A DNA stretch of 64,000 nt from Neobacillus mesonae (lineage in GTDB: Bacteria; Bacillota; Bacilli; Bacillales; Cytobacillaceae), in contig NZ_KV440949.1 of NCBI RefSeq assembly GCF_001636315.1, positions 2,409,203-2,473,202 of the forward strand, read 5' to 3'. Below the pieces are notes generated by a model. The model had not been told where the DNA came from. It was given only the letters and a program-made list of their open reading frames with translations, and made no database searches. Shown piece after piece: positions 11,154 through 20,535 of the stretch (positions are counted from its first letter, which is position 1; each line of letters starts with the position of its first letter). The translations under genes were made by a program, and so were the position numbers.

Positions 11154-12293
11154 TTACTTCGTTAACATCCGGGAAATGACAAGGCGCTGAATTTCCTGGG
11201 TGCCTTCGTAAATTTGCGTAATTTTCGCATCGCGCATGAAGCGTTCCACCGGATAATCCTTTGTATAGCCGTAGCCGCCAAAGACTTGCACCGCTTCTGT
11301 TGTTACCTTCATCGCCGTGTCGCCGGCAAATAATTTCGACATTGCCGATTCTTTACCGTATGGCAGCCCGTTTGACTCCAGCCATGCCGCTTGATAGGTT
11401 AATAGTCTTGAAGCTTCAATCGCTGTGGCCATGTCCGCAAGCTTGAAGCTGATCCCTTGATTAGCGGCGATTGGCTTGCCAAACTGGTGGCGTTCTTTCG
11501 CATAATCAACTGCCGCATCCAGCGCCCCTTGGGCAATCCCGACTGCCTGCGCGGCGATTCCATTACGGCCGCCGTCCAGTGTCATCATCGCAATTTTAAA
11601 GCCTTCCCCTTCTTCGCCGAGACGATTGGCTGCCGGAACCTTGCAATCTTCAAAAATAATTTCAGTTGTCGGCGACGAACGAATGCCGAGCTTCTTTTCT
11701 TTTTTACCGACAGAGAAGCCTGGGAAGTCTTTTTCAATAATGAATGCCGTTGTCCCTCTTTGCTTGCTGGAAGGATCGGTTAAAGCAAACACGACATAAA
11801 TATCAGCGATCCCGCCGTTAGTGATGAAAATTTTTGAACCGTTCAGAACATAGTGGTCGCCATCAAGTTTCGCTGTCGTGCGCATTCCGCCGGCATCAGA
11901 ACCGCTCCCTGGCTCCGTTAAGCCATACGCGCCAATCTTGCTGCCCTCTGCCATCGGACGAAGATATTTTTGCTTCTGCTCTTCATTGCCGAATTTATAG
12001 ATGGGCCAGCCAGCAAGTGATGTGTGGGCAGAAAGGGTAACACCGACTGATGCGTCAACGCGGGACAGCTCCTCCACGGCGATGCAGTAAGCCAGATAGT
12101 CGCTGCCAATGCCGCCATACTCCTCCGGCCACGGAATCCCCGTTAAACCAAGCTCCGCCATTTTGTTAAAAATCTCCTGGTCAAAACGCTCTTCCTCATC
12201 GCGCTCTGCTGCTGTCGGAGCAACCTCATTTCTGGCAAAATCACGCACCATTTTACGAATCATTTCATGTTCTTCGGTTAATTTAAAGTTCAT
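11154..12293 (-). CDS. acdA: Acyl-CoA dehydrogenase
   Basis: 379 residues, FAD enzyme catalysing alpha,beta-dehydrogenation of acyl-CoA. The signatures [16 protein letters not shown] (FAD/substrate region) and the C-terminal [18 protein letters not shown] with the catalytic-base Glu are clear. Its start [20 protein letters not shown] follows GGGAGG. It matches acdA of B. subtilis, which also sits in the fadF-rpoE neighbourhood. The chain-length preference cannot be read reliably. It is separated from the paralogue upstream by a 21-bp-period array. Confidence 0.95.
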   Translation of the reverse strand: MNFKLTEEHEMIRKMVRDFARNEVAPTAAERDEEERFDQEIFNKMAELGLTGIPWPEEYGGIGSDYLAYCIAVEELSRVDASVGVTLSAHTSLAGWPIYKFGNEEQKQKYLRPMAEGSKIGAYGLTEPGSGSDAGGMRTTAKLDGDHYVLNGSKIFITNGGIADIYVVFALTDPSSKQRGTTAFIIEKDFPGFSVGKKEKKLGIRSSPTTEIIFEDCKVPAANRLGEEGEGFKIAMMTLDGGRNGIAAQAVGIAQGALDAAVDYAKERHQFGKPIAANQGISFKLADMATAIEASRLLTYQAAWLESNGLPYGKESAMSKLFAGDTAMKVTTEAVQVFGGYGYTKDYPVERFMRDAKITQIYEGTQEIQRLVISRMLTK

Positions 12294-12344
12294 TTTAGGT
12301 GGACCTCCCTATAATTTTTCAAAAAAACTTATTCCGGATTTGGG

Positions 12345-12459
12345 ATATCTACACTGTTTGTGACGATATCTACACTTTTGAATCGGATATCTACACTATT
12401 TGTGGCGTTATCTACACAAATTTTGAATATATCTACACTTTTTTCGAACATATCTACAA
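12345..12459. repeat. 21-bp-period word array B (ATATCTACACT)
   Basis: Six copies of ATATCTACACT (two slightly degenerate) whose TATC begins at 12346, 12367, 12388, 12409, 12430 and 12451, a constant 21-bp step. The ten bases between words are not conserved. The array fills nearly all of the gap between two co-directional acyl-CoA dehydrogenase genes. Confidence 0.95.
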
Positions 12460-12460
12460 T

Positions 12461-13591
12461 TTACAAATACTTGCTGATCACAATCCGCTGAATCTCGCTG
12501 GTGCCTTCGTAAATTTCTGTTACTTTGGCATCGCGGAAGTAGCGCTCGACCGGGTAATCCTCGGTGTAGCCGTAGCCGCCGAAGACTTGGATTGCCTCCG
12601 TTGCGACTTCTACCGCTGTTCTGGTCGCGAACAGCTTCGCCATTGAGGCTTCCATCCCGCACTTCAAGCCGCTTGTGCGAAGATTTGCGGCACGATAGAC
12701 TAGTAGTTTTGCAGCCTCCACACTCGTCGCCATGTCGGCAAGCTTGAAAGCGATGCCCTGCTGTGCTGCGATTGGCTTGCCAAATTGGTGCCGCTCTTTG
12801 GCGTAGTCAGACGCTGCCTCCAATGCCGCTTCAGCAATGCCAAGCGCCTGGGCAGCAATCCCGATCCGCCCCGCGTCTAGATTGGCCATTGCAATTTTAA
12901 AGCCTTCTCCCTCTTTACCAAGAAGATTAGCAGCCGGAACACGCATGTTATCAAACGTAAGCTGCACTGTTCTTGAGCCGTGCAAGCCCATTTTCTTTTC
13001 ATCCTTGCCAATCACGAGGCCGGGGGTATTTTTCTCAACAATAAACGCGGCGATTCCCTTCGTACCTAATCTCGAATCAGTGGTAGCAAAAACGATATAC
13101 ACGTCCGCCTCTCCGCCGTTAGTGATGAACACCTTAGAACCGTTTAAAATATAATCATTGCCATCGCGGACAGCCCGCGTTTTTAAACTCGCGGCATCCG
13201 ACCCCGCACTCGGCTCCGTCAGGCAAAAAGCACCCAAGTACTCCCCCGAGGCAAGCTTCGGCACATACTTTTGCTTCTGCTCTTCAGTTCCAAAATAGAC
13301 AATCGGGTTCGTACCGACCGAAGTGTGCACCGAAAGAATGACCCCCATCGTCGCGCTCACCTTGGAAAGCTCATGAATCGCGATGATGTACGAGGTAAAA
13401 TCCATCGCGGCCCCGCCGTAATCTTCCGGAATCGGAATCCCCATCAGCCCAAGCTCGCCCATTTTACGAAGAATCTCGCGAGGAAATTCTCCGTTTTCCA
13501 TATTTTCAATGAATGGTGCAATCTCTGCCGAAGCAAAGTCACGCACCATTTTTCGCATCATCTCTTGTTCTTCTGTAAATGTCAGATTCAT
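12461..13591 (-). CDS. Acyl-CoA dehydrogenase, second paralogue
   Basis: 376 residues, start [20 protein letters not shown] with AAGGGGAG upstream. It contains [16 protein letters not shown] and the catalytic [20 protein letters not shown] segment. The nearest known type is the short/branched-chain acyl-CoA dehydrogenase (MmgC/Bcd-like). It is clearly a paralogue of the downstream acdA (same start and end motifs), suggesting gene duplication with a split in substrate range. It lies between hbd and acdA in one leftward block, with word arrays on both sides. Confidence 0.94.
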   Translation of the reverse strand: MNLTFTEEQEMMRKMVRDFASAEIAPFIENMENGEFPREILRKMGELGLMGIPIPEDYGGAAMDFTSYIIAIHELSKVSATMGVILSVHTSVGTNPIVYFGTEEQKQKYVPKLASGEYLGAFCLTEPSAGSDAASLKTRAVRDGNDYILNGSKVFITNGGEADVYIVFATTDSRLGTKGIAAFIVEKNTPGLVIGKDEKKMGLHGSRTVQLTFDNMRVPAANLLGKEGEGFKIAMANLDAGRIGIAAQALGIAEAALEAASDYAKERHQFGKPIAAQQGIAFKLADMATSVEAAKLLVYRAANLRTSGLKCGMEASMAKLFATRTAVEVATEAIQVFGGYGYTEDYPVERYFRDAKVTEIYEGTSEIQRIVISKYL

Positions 13592-13630
13592 GTTCGTTCT
13601 CCCCTTCTCCGAGGATAGTTATTATTGATT

Positions 13631-13955
13631 CGCGGATGTATGGTGCTGAACCGCTGGATATTGCATAGTGATACGCCGATATCTGATGATGATTCTCACA
13701 TATTGCCTGGCGATACGCGGAAATGTGGTGATGATCCTCGCATATTGCCTGGCGATACGCCGATATGGTGCTGATTCGCGGATATTACTTAGCGATACGC
13801 GTATATATGGTGCTGGTCCTTGGATATCGCTTGCCGATACGCGCGCATATCTGGTGCTGATCCCCGCATATTGCCCGGCGATATGCCGATATCTAGCTCT
13901 GAATCGCCGATATTGTGACCTGATCCGACGATATCACTGCTAATCCGCAGATAAA
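13631..13955. repeat. 21-bp-period word array C (GATAYGCNGATAT)
   Basis: About 16 copies of a degenerate GATNCGCNGATAT word fill the hbd-acyl-CoA dehydrogenase gap. Steps between successive central GAT positions are mostly 21 bp, with a few of 19-23. The last unit (near 13946) reads CGCAGATAAAT, the same word as array F at 20395. The array produces an artificial heptad-repeat reading frame on the plus strand (13668-13943), which I do not regard as a gene. Confidence 0.85.
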
Positions 13956-13961
13956 TCAGCT

Positions 13962-14813
13962 TTATTCGTACACGTAGAATCCGCGGCCGCTCTTCTTGCC
14001 GAGCCAGCCTGCTTTTACATATTTACGAAGCAGCGGGCACGGGCGGTATTTATCGTCGCCGAAGCCCTCGTGGAGCGTTTCCATGATGTACAGGCAAGTA
14101 TCAAGTCCGATAAAATCAGCCAAGGTCAACGGTCCCATCGGATGATTCATCCCGAGCTTCATCACCTCGTCAATCGCTTCCTTCGTCGCCACTCCCTCAT
14201 ACAATGTGTAAACCGCCTCATTGATCATCGGCATTAACACGCGGTTGGCCACAAATCCTGGGAAGTCATTCACCTCTACCGGTACCTTGCTCAAAGTCTT
14301 CGTCATATCTTCAATCACCTGATACACTTCATCAGCTGTTGCCAAGCCGCGGATAATTTCCACCAGCTTCATGACCGGCACCGGATTCATGAAATGCATC
14401 CCGATTACTTTTTCCGGACGCTTAGTCGCCGCCGCAATTTCGGTGATCGGCAATGATGACGTATTGCTGGCTAAAATCGCGTGTCCCGGTGCGATTTCAT
14501 CTAACTGGGCAAAAATTTTCGTCTTAATTTCCATATTTTCAACTGCTGCTTCGATGATAAGGTCAACCGTGCCGGCATCGTTTAAGTCGGTTGAAGCTGT
14601 TAAGTTATTTAAAATTTCCTGTTTTTGATCTTCGGTGAGACGGCCTTTGTCGACATTGCGGGAAAGATTTTTGTTAATCACCCCGAGCCCGCGCTCCACA
14701 AATTCTGGTTTCAAATCATTCAGCAGCACCTTGTATCCTGCCTGTGCACAAACCTGGGCAATCCCTGAGCCCATTTGACCTGCTCCAACAACCATGACTT
14801 TTTCAACCTTCAT
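13962..14813 (-). CDS. hbd: 3-hydroxybutyryl-CoA dehydrogenase
   Basis: 283 residues, NAD(P)-dependent oxidation of 3-hydroxyacyl-CoA (short-chain, Hbd/MmgB type). The Rossmann motif VVGAGQMGSGIAQ, the SNTSSLPITEIA segment, catalytic-region GMHFMNPVPVMKLVEII and NHPMGPLTLADFIGLD are present. I use the ATG at 14811-14813, preceded by GGAGGG, rather than the in-frame start 14 codons upstream. It sits between the thiolase and the acyl-CoA dehydrogenases and supplies the third step of beta-oxidation. The C-terminus GKKSGRGFYVYE is intact. Confidence 0.95.
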   Translation of the reverse strand: MKVEKVMVVGAGQMGSGIAQVCAQAGYKVLLNDLKPEFVERGLGVINKNLSRNVDKGRLTEDQKQEILNNLTASTDLNDAGTVDLIIEAAVENMEIKTKIFAQLDEIAPGHAILASNTSSLPITEIAAATKRPEKVIGMHFMNPVPVMKLVEIIRGLATADEVYQVIEDMTKTLSKVPVEVNDFPGFVANRVLMPMINEAVYTLYEGVATKEAIDEVMKLGMNHPMGPLTLADFIGLDTCLYIMETLHEGFGDDKYRPCPLLRKYVKAGWLGKKSGRGFYVYE

Positions 14814-14845
14814 GTTTTTCCCTCCGGTTTCTTTATTTGTTTTAG

Positions 14846-14945
14846 GTTTTGGCAATTTTTTAACGGGTTTTGGCTACTTATTTAGATGTTTTGGGTATTT
14901 TTTAATAGCTTTTGGCTATTTTTTCGAGCGTTTTGGCTAAATAGC
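14846..14945. repeat. 21-bp-period word array D (TTTTGGCTATTT)
   Basis: Five copies of TTTTGGCTATTT-like words with GG at 14851, 14872, 14893, 14914 and 14935, exactly 21 bp apart. The word is the same as in array A, 11 kb away. The last copy runs into its own inverted copy (TTTTGGCTAAATAGCCAAAA), a short palindrome. It occupies the thiolase-hbd gap. Confidence 0.92.
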
Positions 14946-14964
14946 CAAAAACTGGTACACCCTG

Positions 14965-16152
14965 CTACTCTTTAGGCACTTCAATCATAATCGCATCGCC
15001 CTGGCCGCCGCCTGAGCAAATAGCTGCTACCCCTATTCCGCCGCCGCGGCGCTTCAATTCTTGTATCAATGTGATGATAATGCGCGCCCCGCTGGCCCCG
15101 ATTGGATGGCCGAGGGCAACCGCACCGCCATTAACATTGACCTTTTCCGGATCCAGCCCGGCAATTTGTCCGCTCGCCAGCGCCACCGCAGCGAACGCCT
15201 CATTAATTTCAAACAGATCAATTTCCCCAAGGCTTTTGCCAGTTTTGCGTAAAATTTCATTAATAACCAATCCCGGTGTTTTTGGGAAGTCTTTCCCCTC
15301 AACCGCAATAGCCGCCTGACCAATGATCACAGCTTCCACTTTACGGCCCTCACGCACTGCGCGTTCTTCACTCATCAGCACGAGTGCACCGGCACCGTCG
15401 TTGACTCCCGGAGCGTTCCCTGCAGTGATTGTTCCTTCACCATTAAAAGCCGGCCCGAGCTTTGCCAATTTTTCTAAAGAAGTGTCCTTCCTTGGTGCTT
15501 CATCGTGCTCGACAACTAGTGGTGCACCTTTTCGCTGCGGTACCTCCACCGGAATTATTTCCTCGGAAAATTTCCCGCTTTCAATGGCAGCGATCGCCCG
15601 CTGATGGCTTCTAAACGCCCACTCATCCTGAGCTTCACGGCTGAGTCCCATGTCTTCCGCGGTGGAGTTACCGTAAGTACCCATGTGGACGCCGGTGAAA
15701 CTGCAGCTCAAACCGTCATGAATCATCAAATCCTGAACAGCGGCATCGCCCATCCGCAGTCCCCAGCGTGCTTTCGGTAAAATATAAGGAGCATTACTCA
15801 TCGATTCCATGCCGCCAGCGACAATGACCTCTTCGTCTCCCAGCCGGATGATTTGATCAGCCAGTGTCACGCTGCGCAGGCCTGACGCACACACTTTATT
15901 GATCGTTTCTGTTTTCACTTCCCAAGGCAGTCCGGCGTTTCGTGCTGCCTGACGGGATGGGATTTGCCCTTGTCCGCCTTGCAGAACCGTTCCAAAAATA
16001 ACTTCACCTACATCCTCAGCCGCTACATCGGCCCGCTTCAGCGCTTCTTTGATTGCAATGCCGCCAAGCTTTGCGGCGGATAGACTGCTCAAGCCTCCGC
16101 CAAACTTGCCAAATGGTGTGCGGACACCGCTTAAAATAACCGTTTTCCCCAT
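14965..16152 (-). CDS. thl: Acetyl-CoA C-acyltransferase (thiolase)
   Basis: 395 residues. The nucleophile Cys in [10 protein letters not shown], the His in [13 protein letters not shown] and the second Cys in [11 protein letters not shown] are all present. The enzyme performs the last, thiolytic step of beta-oxidation, or acetoacetyl-CoA formation in reverse. Start [20 protein letters not shown] with GGGGGAG upstream. It is the second gene of the block after fadF and before hbd; MmgA/FadA types are not separable by eye. Confidence 0.95.
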   Translation of the reverse strand: MGKTVILSGVRTPFGKFGGGLSSLSAAKLGGIAIKEALKRADVAAEDVGEVIFGTVLQGGQGQIPSRQAARNAGLPWEVKTETINKVCASGLRSVTLADQIIRLGDEEVIVAGGMESMSNAPYILPKARWGLRMGDAAVQDLMIHDGLSCSFTGVHMGTYGNSTAEDMGLSREAQDEWAFRSHQRAIAAIESGKFSEEIIPVEVPQRKGAPLVVEHDEAPRKDTSLEKLAKLGPAFNGEGTITAGNAPGVNDGAGALVLMSEERAVREGRKVEAVIIGQAAIAVEGKDFPKTPGLVINEILRKTGKSLGEIDLFEINEAFAAVALASGQIAGLDPEKVNVNGGAVALGHPIGASGARIIITLIQELKRRGGGIGVAAICSGGGQGDAIMIEVPKE

Positions 16153-16221
16153 TCAAAACACTCCCCCTTTTGCCAAAATTCAGTCTTATATTTTTATAAA
16201 AAGCTATCGCCACCGAACGAC

Positions 16222-16239
16222 TGAACGCTCGCTCGATAG
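16222..16239. promoter_or_regulatory. Possible degenerate FadR/TetR-type operator before the thiolase
   Basis: TGAACGCTCGCTCGATAG resembles the TGAATGA-N4-TCATTCA operator seen before fadF but with several mismatches. It lies about 70 bp upstream of the thiolase start. No convincing -35/-10 pair was found beside it. Apart from this and the array at 16416, the 468-bp gap 16153-16620 holds nothing I recognise. Confidence 0.25.
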
Positions 16240-16415
16240 AAAAGCAAAAACGAGCGCAGACTACATAACAACAGCCCACGTGCACAAATGGAAATGAAAG
16301 CGTTTTATCCATAATTCTATTTTACATAAAAAATAGTAGAAGTTGAATTGTTTTACACAAAATTCCTAAAATTTTGTTTTTCAACCTCTACTATTCATGA
16401 AGCTGGAAGGCACAG

Positions 16416-16569
16416 CGACAATTGGAATGTGCTATACGACAATTGGACCTACCTATCCGACAGTTGCAGCTCCCTTTACGACAATTGATTCGAACCCCGA
16501 CAATTGGAGTGTGTTATTCGGCAATTGAAACTGCCTATCCGACAGTTGCGGCTCCCTTTACGACAATTG
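16416..16569. repeat. 21-bp-period word array E (CGACARTTG)
   Basis: Eight copies of CGACAATTG or CGACAGTTG (one CGGCAATTG) starting at 16416, 16437, 16458, 16479, 16498, 16519, 16540 and 16561: six... all steps are 21 bp except a single 19-bp step (16479 to 16498). The segment 16437-16479 is nearly repeated at 16519-16561, pointing to a local duplication. It lies between fadF and the thiolase. Confidence 0.92.
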
Positions 16570-16620
16570 AAGAGGCTCATCCTCCCATAACACCCCAGCT
16601 TCACCAACACTCACAGCAAG

Positions 16621-18732
16621 TTACGCGCTAACTGCCGCCGGCTCGCCGCAAACGGATTTTTCGAGAATTTCTGCGACATCGTAAGTGCTGATCTTTTCTT
16701 CTACTTCCTTCGCCTTCGTTCCATCAGAAAGCATTGTTAAGCAGTATGGGCAGGCGGAGCTGATCATCGACGACTGAGTTTCCAGCGCCTGCTCGGTCCG
16801 TGCTACGTTGATGCGCTGGCCGGTGTCTTCCTCCATCCACATCAGACCGCCGCCGGCACCGCAACACATCGCCTTGTCGCGGCTGCGTTCCATTTCCACA
16901 AGCTTCACGCCAGGAATGGCCTTCAAGATTTCACGCGGCGGATCGTATACATCGTTGTAACGTCCTAGGTAGCAGGAGTCGTGGAACGTAATTGTTTCGT
17001 TCACGGCATGCTTCGGCACAAGCTTGCCGTTACGGACCAATTCAAACAAAATTTCCGTATGGTGGTAAACCTCGACACCCTCCAAGCCGAAATCAGGGTA
17101 TTCATTTTTGAAAATATTATAAGCATGCGGGTCGGTTGTGATGATTTTCTTGACGCCCGCTTTTTCAAATTCCTCGATATTCTTCGTTGCTAATTCCTGG
17201 AACAAGAACTCGTTGCCTAAGCGGCGCGGTGTGTCTCCGGAGTTCTTTTCTTTGTTTCCAAGGATGGCAAATTTCACGCCGGCTTCGTTTAACAGCTTCG
17301 CAAACGACAGCGCGATCTTCTGACTGCGGTTGTCGTAAGAGCCCATGGCCCCCACCCAGAAGAGGTATTCGAACTCTTCGCCCGCCTTGTTCATTTCTTT
17401 TACCGTTTTCACCTCGACATCCTTGCGAAGCTCGCGCCAGTCCTCGCGCTCTTTCCGGTTCAAGCCCCATGGATTGCCTTGTCGTTCGATGTTGGTCATT
17501 GCGCGCTGGGCATCCGGATTCATTTTTCCTTCGGTTAACACAAGATAACGGCGAAGGTCAATAATTTTTTCCACGTGCTCGTTCATAACCGGACATTGGT
17601 CTTCACAGTTACGGCACGTCGTACATGCCCAAATTTCCTCTTCAGTAATAACGTCGCCAATCAGGCTTGGGCTGTACAATGCAGCGGCAGATTCCTGCGC
17701 TCCTTGGCCGCTTGCTGCAATCGCCAGCTGATTTCCTTGTGTATTGTTAAACGCAAATGTCGGCACCCACGGCTTTTTTGATGTCACGGCTGCACCATAG
17801 TTTGTCAAATGGTCGCGCATTTTCAGAATCAAATCCATTGGCGACAGCATTTTGCCGGTTCCGGTTGCCGGACACATATTCGTACAGCGGCCGCACTCCA
17901 CGCAGGCGTAAAAATCAACCATTTGCAGCTGGGTGAAGTCTTCAATTTTTCCAACCCCGAAGGATTCCTGAGTTTCATCTTCAAAATCAATTTTCGTTAA
18001 CTTGCCAGGCTTCTCCAGACGGTTTAAGTAAACATTGGCCGGGCCGGCGATTAAATGCGCGTGCTTGCCCTGCGGTACATATACTAAGAAGGACAGCAGG
18101 AACAGCAGATGAGCCCACCAGGCAATATAGAAGACGACGATGGAGGCGGTTTCACCAATGCCTGAAAAAACCATCGAGATAATGGATGCAACCGGCTCCG
18201 ACCATGACGGTTCTTCCCCATGCCAGATGATGCCCATGCCGTTTCCGAGCAGGACAGAAAGCATTAAGCCGCCGATAAAAATTAACACAAGGCCTGCTTT
18301 AAAACCGCGCTTTAGGCGGACCAGTTTTTCAATGTAACGGCGGTAGAAAGCCCATACAACCGCTACTAAAATCATTAACGTGACAATTTCTTGGAAAAAG
18401 GTAAAGGGTGGATACAGCGGACCAAGCGGCAGGTGCGACCCAGGTTTGATCCCTTTCCAGATAAAATCAATCGCGCCAAATTGCACGAGAATGAAGCCGT
18501 AAAAGAACATGACATGAATCATGCCGCTCTTTTTATCCTTTAGCAGCTTCTTTTGGCCGAAAACCATGACCCAGATTTTGTTCAGCCGCTCCTTGATATT
18601 GTTGTCAAACTCCGTCTTTTTACCGAGCTTGATGTACTCAATCCGTGTTTTGACAACATAAACGAACAGACTGATACCGTAAGCGGTTACAGCGAGAAAC
18701 GCAATAAGGTTAACCCATAACAGACCATTCAT
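16621..18732 (-). CDS. fadF: Iron-sulfur membrane oxidoreductase FadF
   Basis: 703 residues. An N-terminal membrane part (about five helices in the first 240 residues, nitrate-reductase-gamma-like) is followed by two 4Fe-4S motifs, CVECGRCTNMCP and CTTCRNCEDQCP, and two CCG (heterodisulfide-reductase-type) segments including CHDSCYLGRYN-like and CCGAGGGLMWME. It is thought to pass electrons from acyl-CoA oxidation (via ETF) to the quinone pool. The ATG at 18730-18732 follows AAGGGGGCG and starts MNGLLWVNLIAF; the open frame 35 codons longer reaches into the promoter. Two tandem promoters with FadR-like operators precede it. Confidence 0.94.
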   Translation of the reverse strand: MNGLLWVNLIAFLAVTAYGISLFVYVVKTRIEYIKLGKKTEFDNNIKERLNKIWVMVFGQKKLLKDKKSGMIHVMFFYGFILVQFGAIDFIWKGIKPGSHLPLGPLYPPFTFFQEIVTLMILVAVVWAFYRRYIEKLVRLKRGFKAGLVLIFIGGLMLSVLLGNGMGIIWHGEEPSWSEPVASIISMVFSGIGETASIVVFYIAWWAHLLFLLSFLVYVPQGKHAHLIAGPANVYLNRLEKPGKLTKIDFEDETQESFGVGKIEDFTQLQMVDFYACVECGRCTNMCPATGTGKMLSPMDLILKMRDHLTNYGAAVTSKKPWVPTFAFNNTQGNQLAIAASGQGAQESAAALYSPSLIGDVITEEEIWACTTCRNCEDQCPVMNEHVEKIIDLRRYLVLTEGKMNPDAQRAMTNIERQGNPWGLNRKEREDWRELRKDVEVKTVKEMNKAGEEFEYLFWVGAMGSYDNRSQKIALSFAKLLNEAGVKFAILGNKEKNSGDTPRRLGNEFLFQELATKNIEEFEKAGVKKIITTDPHAYNIFKNEYPDFGLEGVEVYHHTEILFELVRNGKLVPKHAVNETITFHDSCYLGRYNDVYDPPREILKAIPGVKLVEMERSRDKAMCCGAGGGLMWMEEDTGQRINVARTEQALETQSSMISSACPYCLTMLSDGTKAKEVEEKISTYDVAEILEKSVCGEPAAVSA

Positions 18733-18817
18733 ATAAAACGCCCCCTTCTTTTGATTCTCCCCTGTTGTTATCTCAAGTTGTTGAAAATAATCAATTTTCT
18801 GAAATAGTCTTATCCCT

Positions 18818-18845
18818 ATTATATAATGAATGAGCATTCAGTCAA
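18818..18845 (-). promoter_or_regulatory. fadF proximal promoter with FadR-like operator
   Basis: On the minus strand TTGACT (18840-18845), 16 bp, TATAAT (18818-18823). The spacer is filled by an operator-like sequence: on the plus strand 18827-18844 reads TGAATGAGCATTCAGTCA, which matches the FadR consensus of Bacillus (TGAATGA-N4-TCATTCA) with one mismatch. A repressor there would cover the space between -35 and -10 and be released by long-chain acyl-CoA, as known for B. subtilis FadR. Confidence 0.75.
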
Positions 18846-18898
18846 CCAATTTTTTAAAGGATTAAAGTATATAATTTTCTGAAAAGATCTTACTCCCT

Positions 18899-18926
18899 AT
18901 TATAAAGTGAACCATCGCTCAGTCAA
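18899..18926 (-). promoter_or_regulatory. fadF distal promoter, duplicated copy
   Basis: TTGACT (18921-18926), 16 bp, TATAAT (18899-18904), the same layout as the proximal promoter. The flanking sequence aligns with the proximal copy over about 70 bases at an offset of 80-81 bp (shared AATTTTCTGAAA, CCCTATTATA and CAGTCAACC), so this is a tandem duplication. Its operator (18908-18925) has decayed: TGAACCA-N4-TCAGTCA. Confidence 0.65.
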
Positions 18927-19044
18927 CCTATTTTTAAAATATTCCACCAATTCTATAGATTGTACACCCTATAGAGCAGACACAGTGTTGTAATAGAATC
19001 TTACTGCCCTGGAAAAACTAATTTCACTGATTGGAGGAATTCCA

Positions 19045-20304
19045 ATGTATGTGTTGGGCATCAGTTTACTACTTTTCATTATATGGCTTGTTCTAGATTT
19101 TAGGTTAGGCCGAAAGAGGCATCTTACGTTTGTCCGTGACCGTGGAACACCGGTGCTGTCCGGCCGGTTTGAGATTTTCACGCATGGCAAGGAATTGTTC
19201 CGTAATTATTTTGATGTGCTCCGGCAGGCGAAAAAGCGGATTTATGTATTGTTTTATATCGTTAAAGATGATCCGTTTGGCGAGGAATTTTTTTCAATTT
19301 TAAAAGCAAAGGCACAGGAAGGAGTCGAGGTGCGGCTCCTGGTTGACCGGCTCGGCAGTTTAACAGTAAAAAAGGCAGCTGTTGCAGATTTACGGCGAGC
19401 GGGCGTCAAGGTTGCTTTCAGTGACCGTGTCGAGCTTCCTTTTCCGTTTTATTCCGCCAACGTCCGAAACCATCGAAAAATTTCTGTGGTAGATGAAAAA
19501 ATCGGCTTCCTCGGCGGGTTTAATATTGGCATGGAATATATTGATGAGGGATCTCCCCCACTTAATCCGTGGCGCGATTATCACTTAAAAATCACCGGCG
19601 AGAGCGCTCATTTCTTGCAGGAAGAGTTTTTGTTCGACTGGCATCGGGCAACAAGCGCTGGCTTGAAAAACTTTCAAAAGGAGCGATTACCGGTGTTTGT
19701 CAGGGGGGCGGCTGATATGGAGGCTTCCGCGGAGCTGACTTTTTCCCCGCAGCGGGATTTTGATGCCGGGATTCGCCATAGGCTGATCCCGACCGAGGGC
19801 AATCAGCTGGAGGAGCTGTTTATTCGGTTAATCCAGCAGGCAGAGGAAAAAATCATGATTGGTACTCCTTATTTTATTCCCAGCCGACGGATTTTGGATG
19901 AGCTGCTCGAGGCATTGCGCCGGGGCGTCGAGCTTACGATCGTGGTTCCTTTTACTGCGGATCATATACTCGTCCAAGAGGCATCGTTCCGTTATTTCCG
20001 CCGGCTGCTGCGAGAGGGCGCTGTGGTTTACCAATATAAAAATGGTTTCTATCATGCAAAAATCATTGTCATCGATGACAAGGTCTGCGACATCGGCACC
20101 GCCAACTTCGACAAACGCAGCCTTTATCTAAACAAAGAAATCAACTGCTATATCTACGATGCTGATTTTATCAACCGCCTAAAGGACGTTCTAGCAAAAG
20201 ACATCCGCGACTCCGAACCGCTGACACTCGAGACCTTGGAAAAACCAAACCTATTCCGATCACTAAAGGAAATCCTAGCACGGACAGTGTCTTACTTTTT
20301 ATAA
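19045..20304 (+). CDS. ywjE: Cardiolipin synthase-like phospholipase D family protein
   Basis: 419 residues with one N-terminal membrane segment (about 2-17) and two HKD motifs, NHRKISVVDEK...GGFN and YHAKIIVIDDK...GTANFD. This is the arrangement of bacterial cardiolipin synthases, which condense two phosphatidylglycerols. The single N-terminal helix and its place beside fadF match YwjE of B. subtilis. Start ATG with GGAGG nine bases upstream. It is divergent from fadF and convergent with sspH. Confidence 0.9.
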   Translation: MYVLGISLLLFIIWLVLDFRLGRKRHLTFVRDRGTPVLSGRFEIFTHGKELFRNYFDVLRQAKKRIYVLFYIVKDDPFGEEFFSILKAKAQEGVEVRLLVDRLGSLTVKKAAVADLRRAGVKVAFSDRVELPFPFYSANVRNHRKISVVDEKIGFLGGFNIGMEYIDEGSPPLNPWRDYHLKITGESAHFLQEEFLFDWHRATSAGLKNFQKERLPVFVRGAADMEASAELTFSPQRDFDAGIRHRLIPTEGNQLEELFIRLIQQAEEKIMIGTPYFIPSRRILDELLEALRRGVELTIVVPFTADHILVQEASFRYFRRLLREGAVVYQYKNGFYHAKIIVIDDKVCDIGTANFDKRSLYLNKEINCYIYDADFINRLKDVLAKDIRDSEPLTLETLEKPNLFRSLKEILARTVSYFL

Positions 20305-20308
20305 AAAT

Positions 20309-20342
20309 TTGTGGTGTCATTTTTGGTGTCAGGCACCACAAA
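20309..20342 (-). repeat. Hairpin containing the 13-bp repeat core
   Basis: TTTGTGGTG and CACCACAAA form a stem enclosing GGTGTCAGGCACC (20325-20337). Read leftward it is followed by ATTTTTAT, so it may also work as a terminator against transcription entering cls from the right. Confidence 0.6.
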
Positions 20343-20394
20343 AAGACACAATTCCACCCCAGACGGACAGTTGCTTTATCCATTTTGGAAAGGT

Positions 20395-20485
20395 CGCAGA
20401 TATTTTTGCTGAAGTCGCAGATAAATTAGTTAACTCGCAGATATATCGTGCGAAGTCGCAGATAAATTAGTCAAGCCCGCAGATA
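20395..20485. repeat. 21-bp-period word array F (TCGCAGATAWAT)
   Basis: Five copies of CGCAGATA starting at 20395, 20416, 20436, 20457 and 20478 (steps 21, 20, 21, 21). The TCGCAGATAAATTAG unit appears twice. It lies in the tail-to-tail gap of cls and sspH. Confidence 0.9.
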
Positions 20486-20498
20486 TAATCGTTAATCA

Positions 20499-20535
20499 AC
20501 AAAAGAGTCCCCGAATGTGTTCCGGAGACTCTTTG
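20499..20535 (-). terminator. Terminator of sspH
   Basis: ACAAAGAGTC pairs with GACTCTTTTGT around a C/G-rich loop, directly after the sspH stop, with T-rich sequence following on the minus strand. It can also act on cls transcripts. Confidence 0.85.

Noticed and set aside
13668-13943. Plus-strand 91-residue protein with heptad repeats
   Set aside because: The heptad pattern is only the 21-bp DNA period read in one frame; there is no ribosome site, and other 21-bp arrays do not stay open.
16153-16310. Promoter of the thiolase gene
   Set aside because: TATAAA-like sequences exist but no acceptable -35 at 16-18 bp; only a weak operator-like string was kept, with low confidence.
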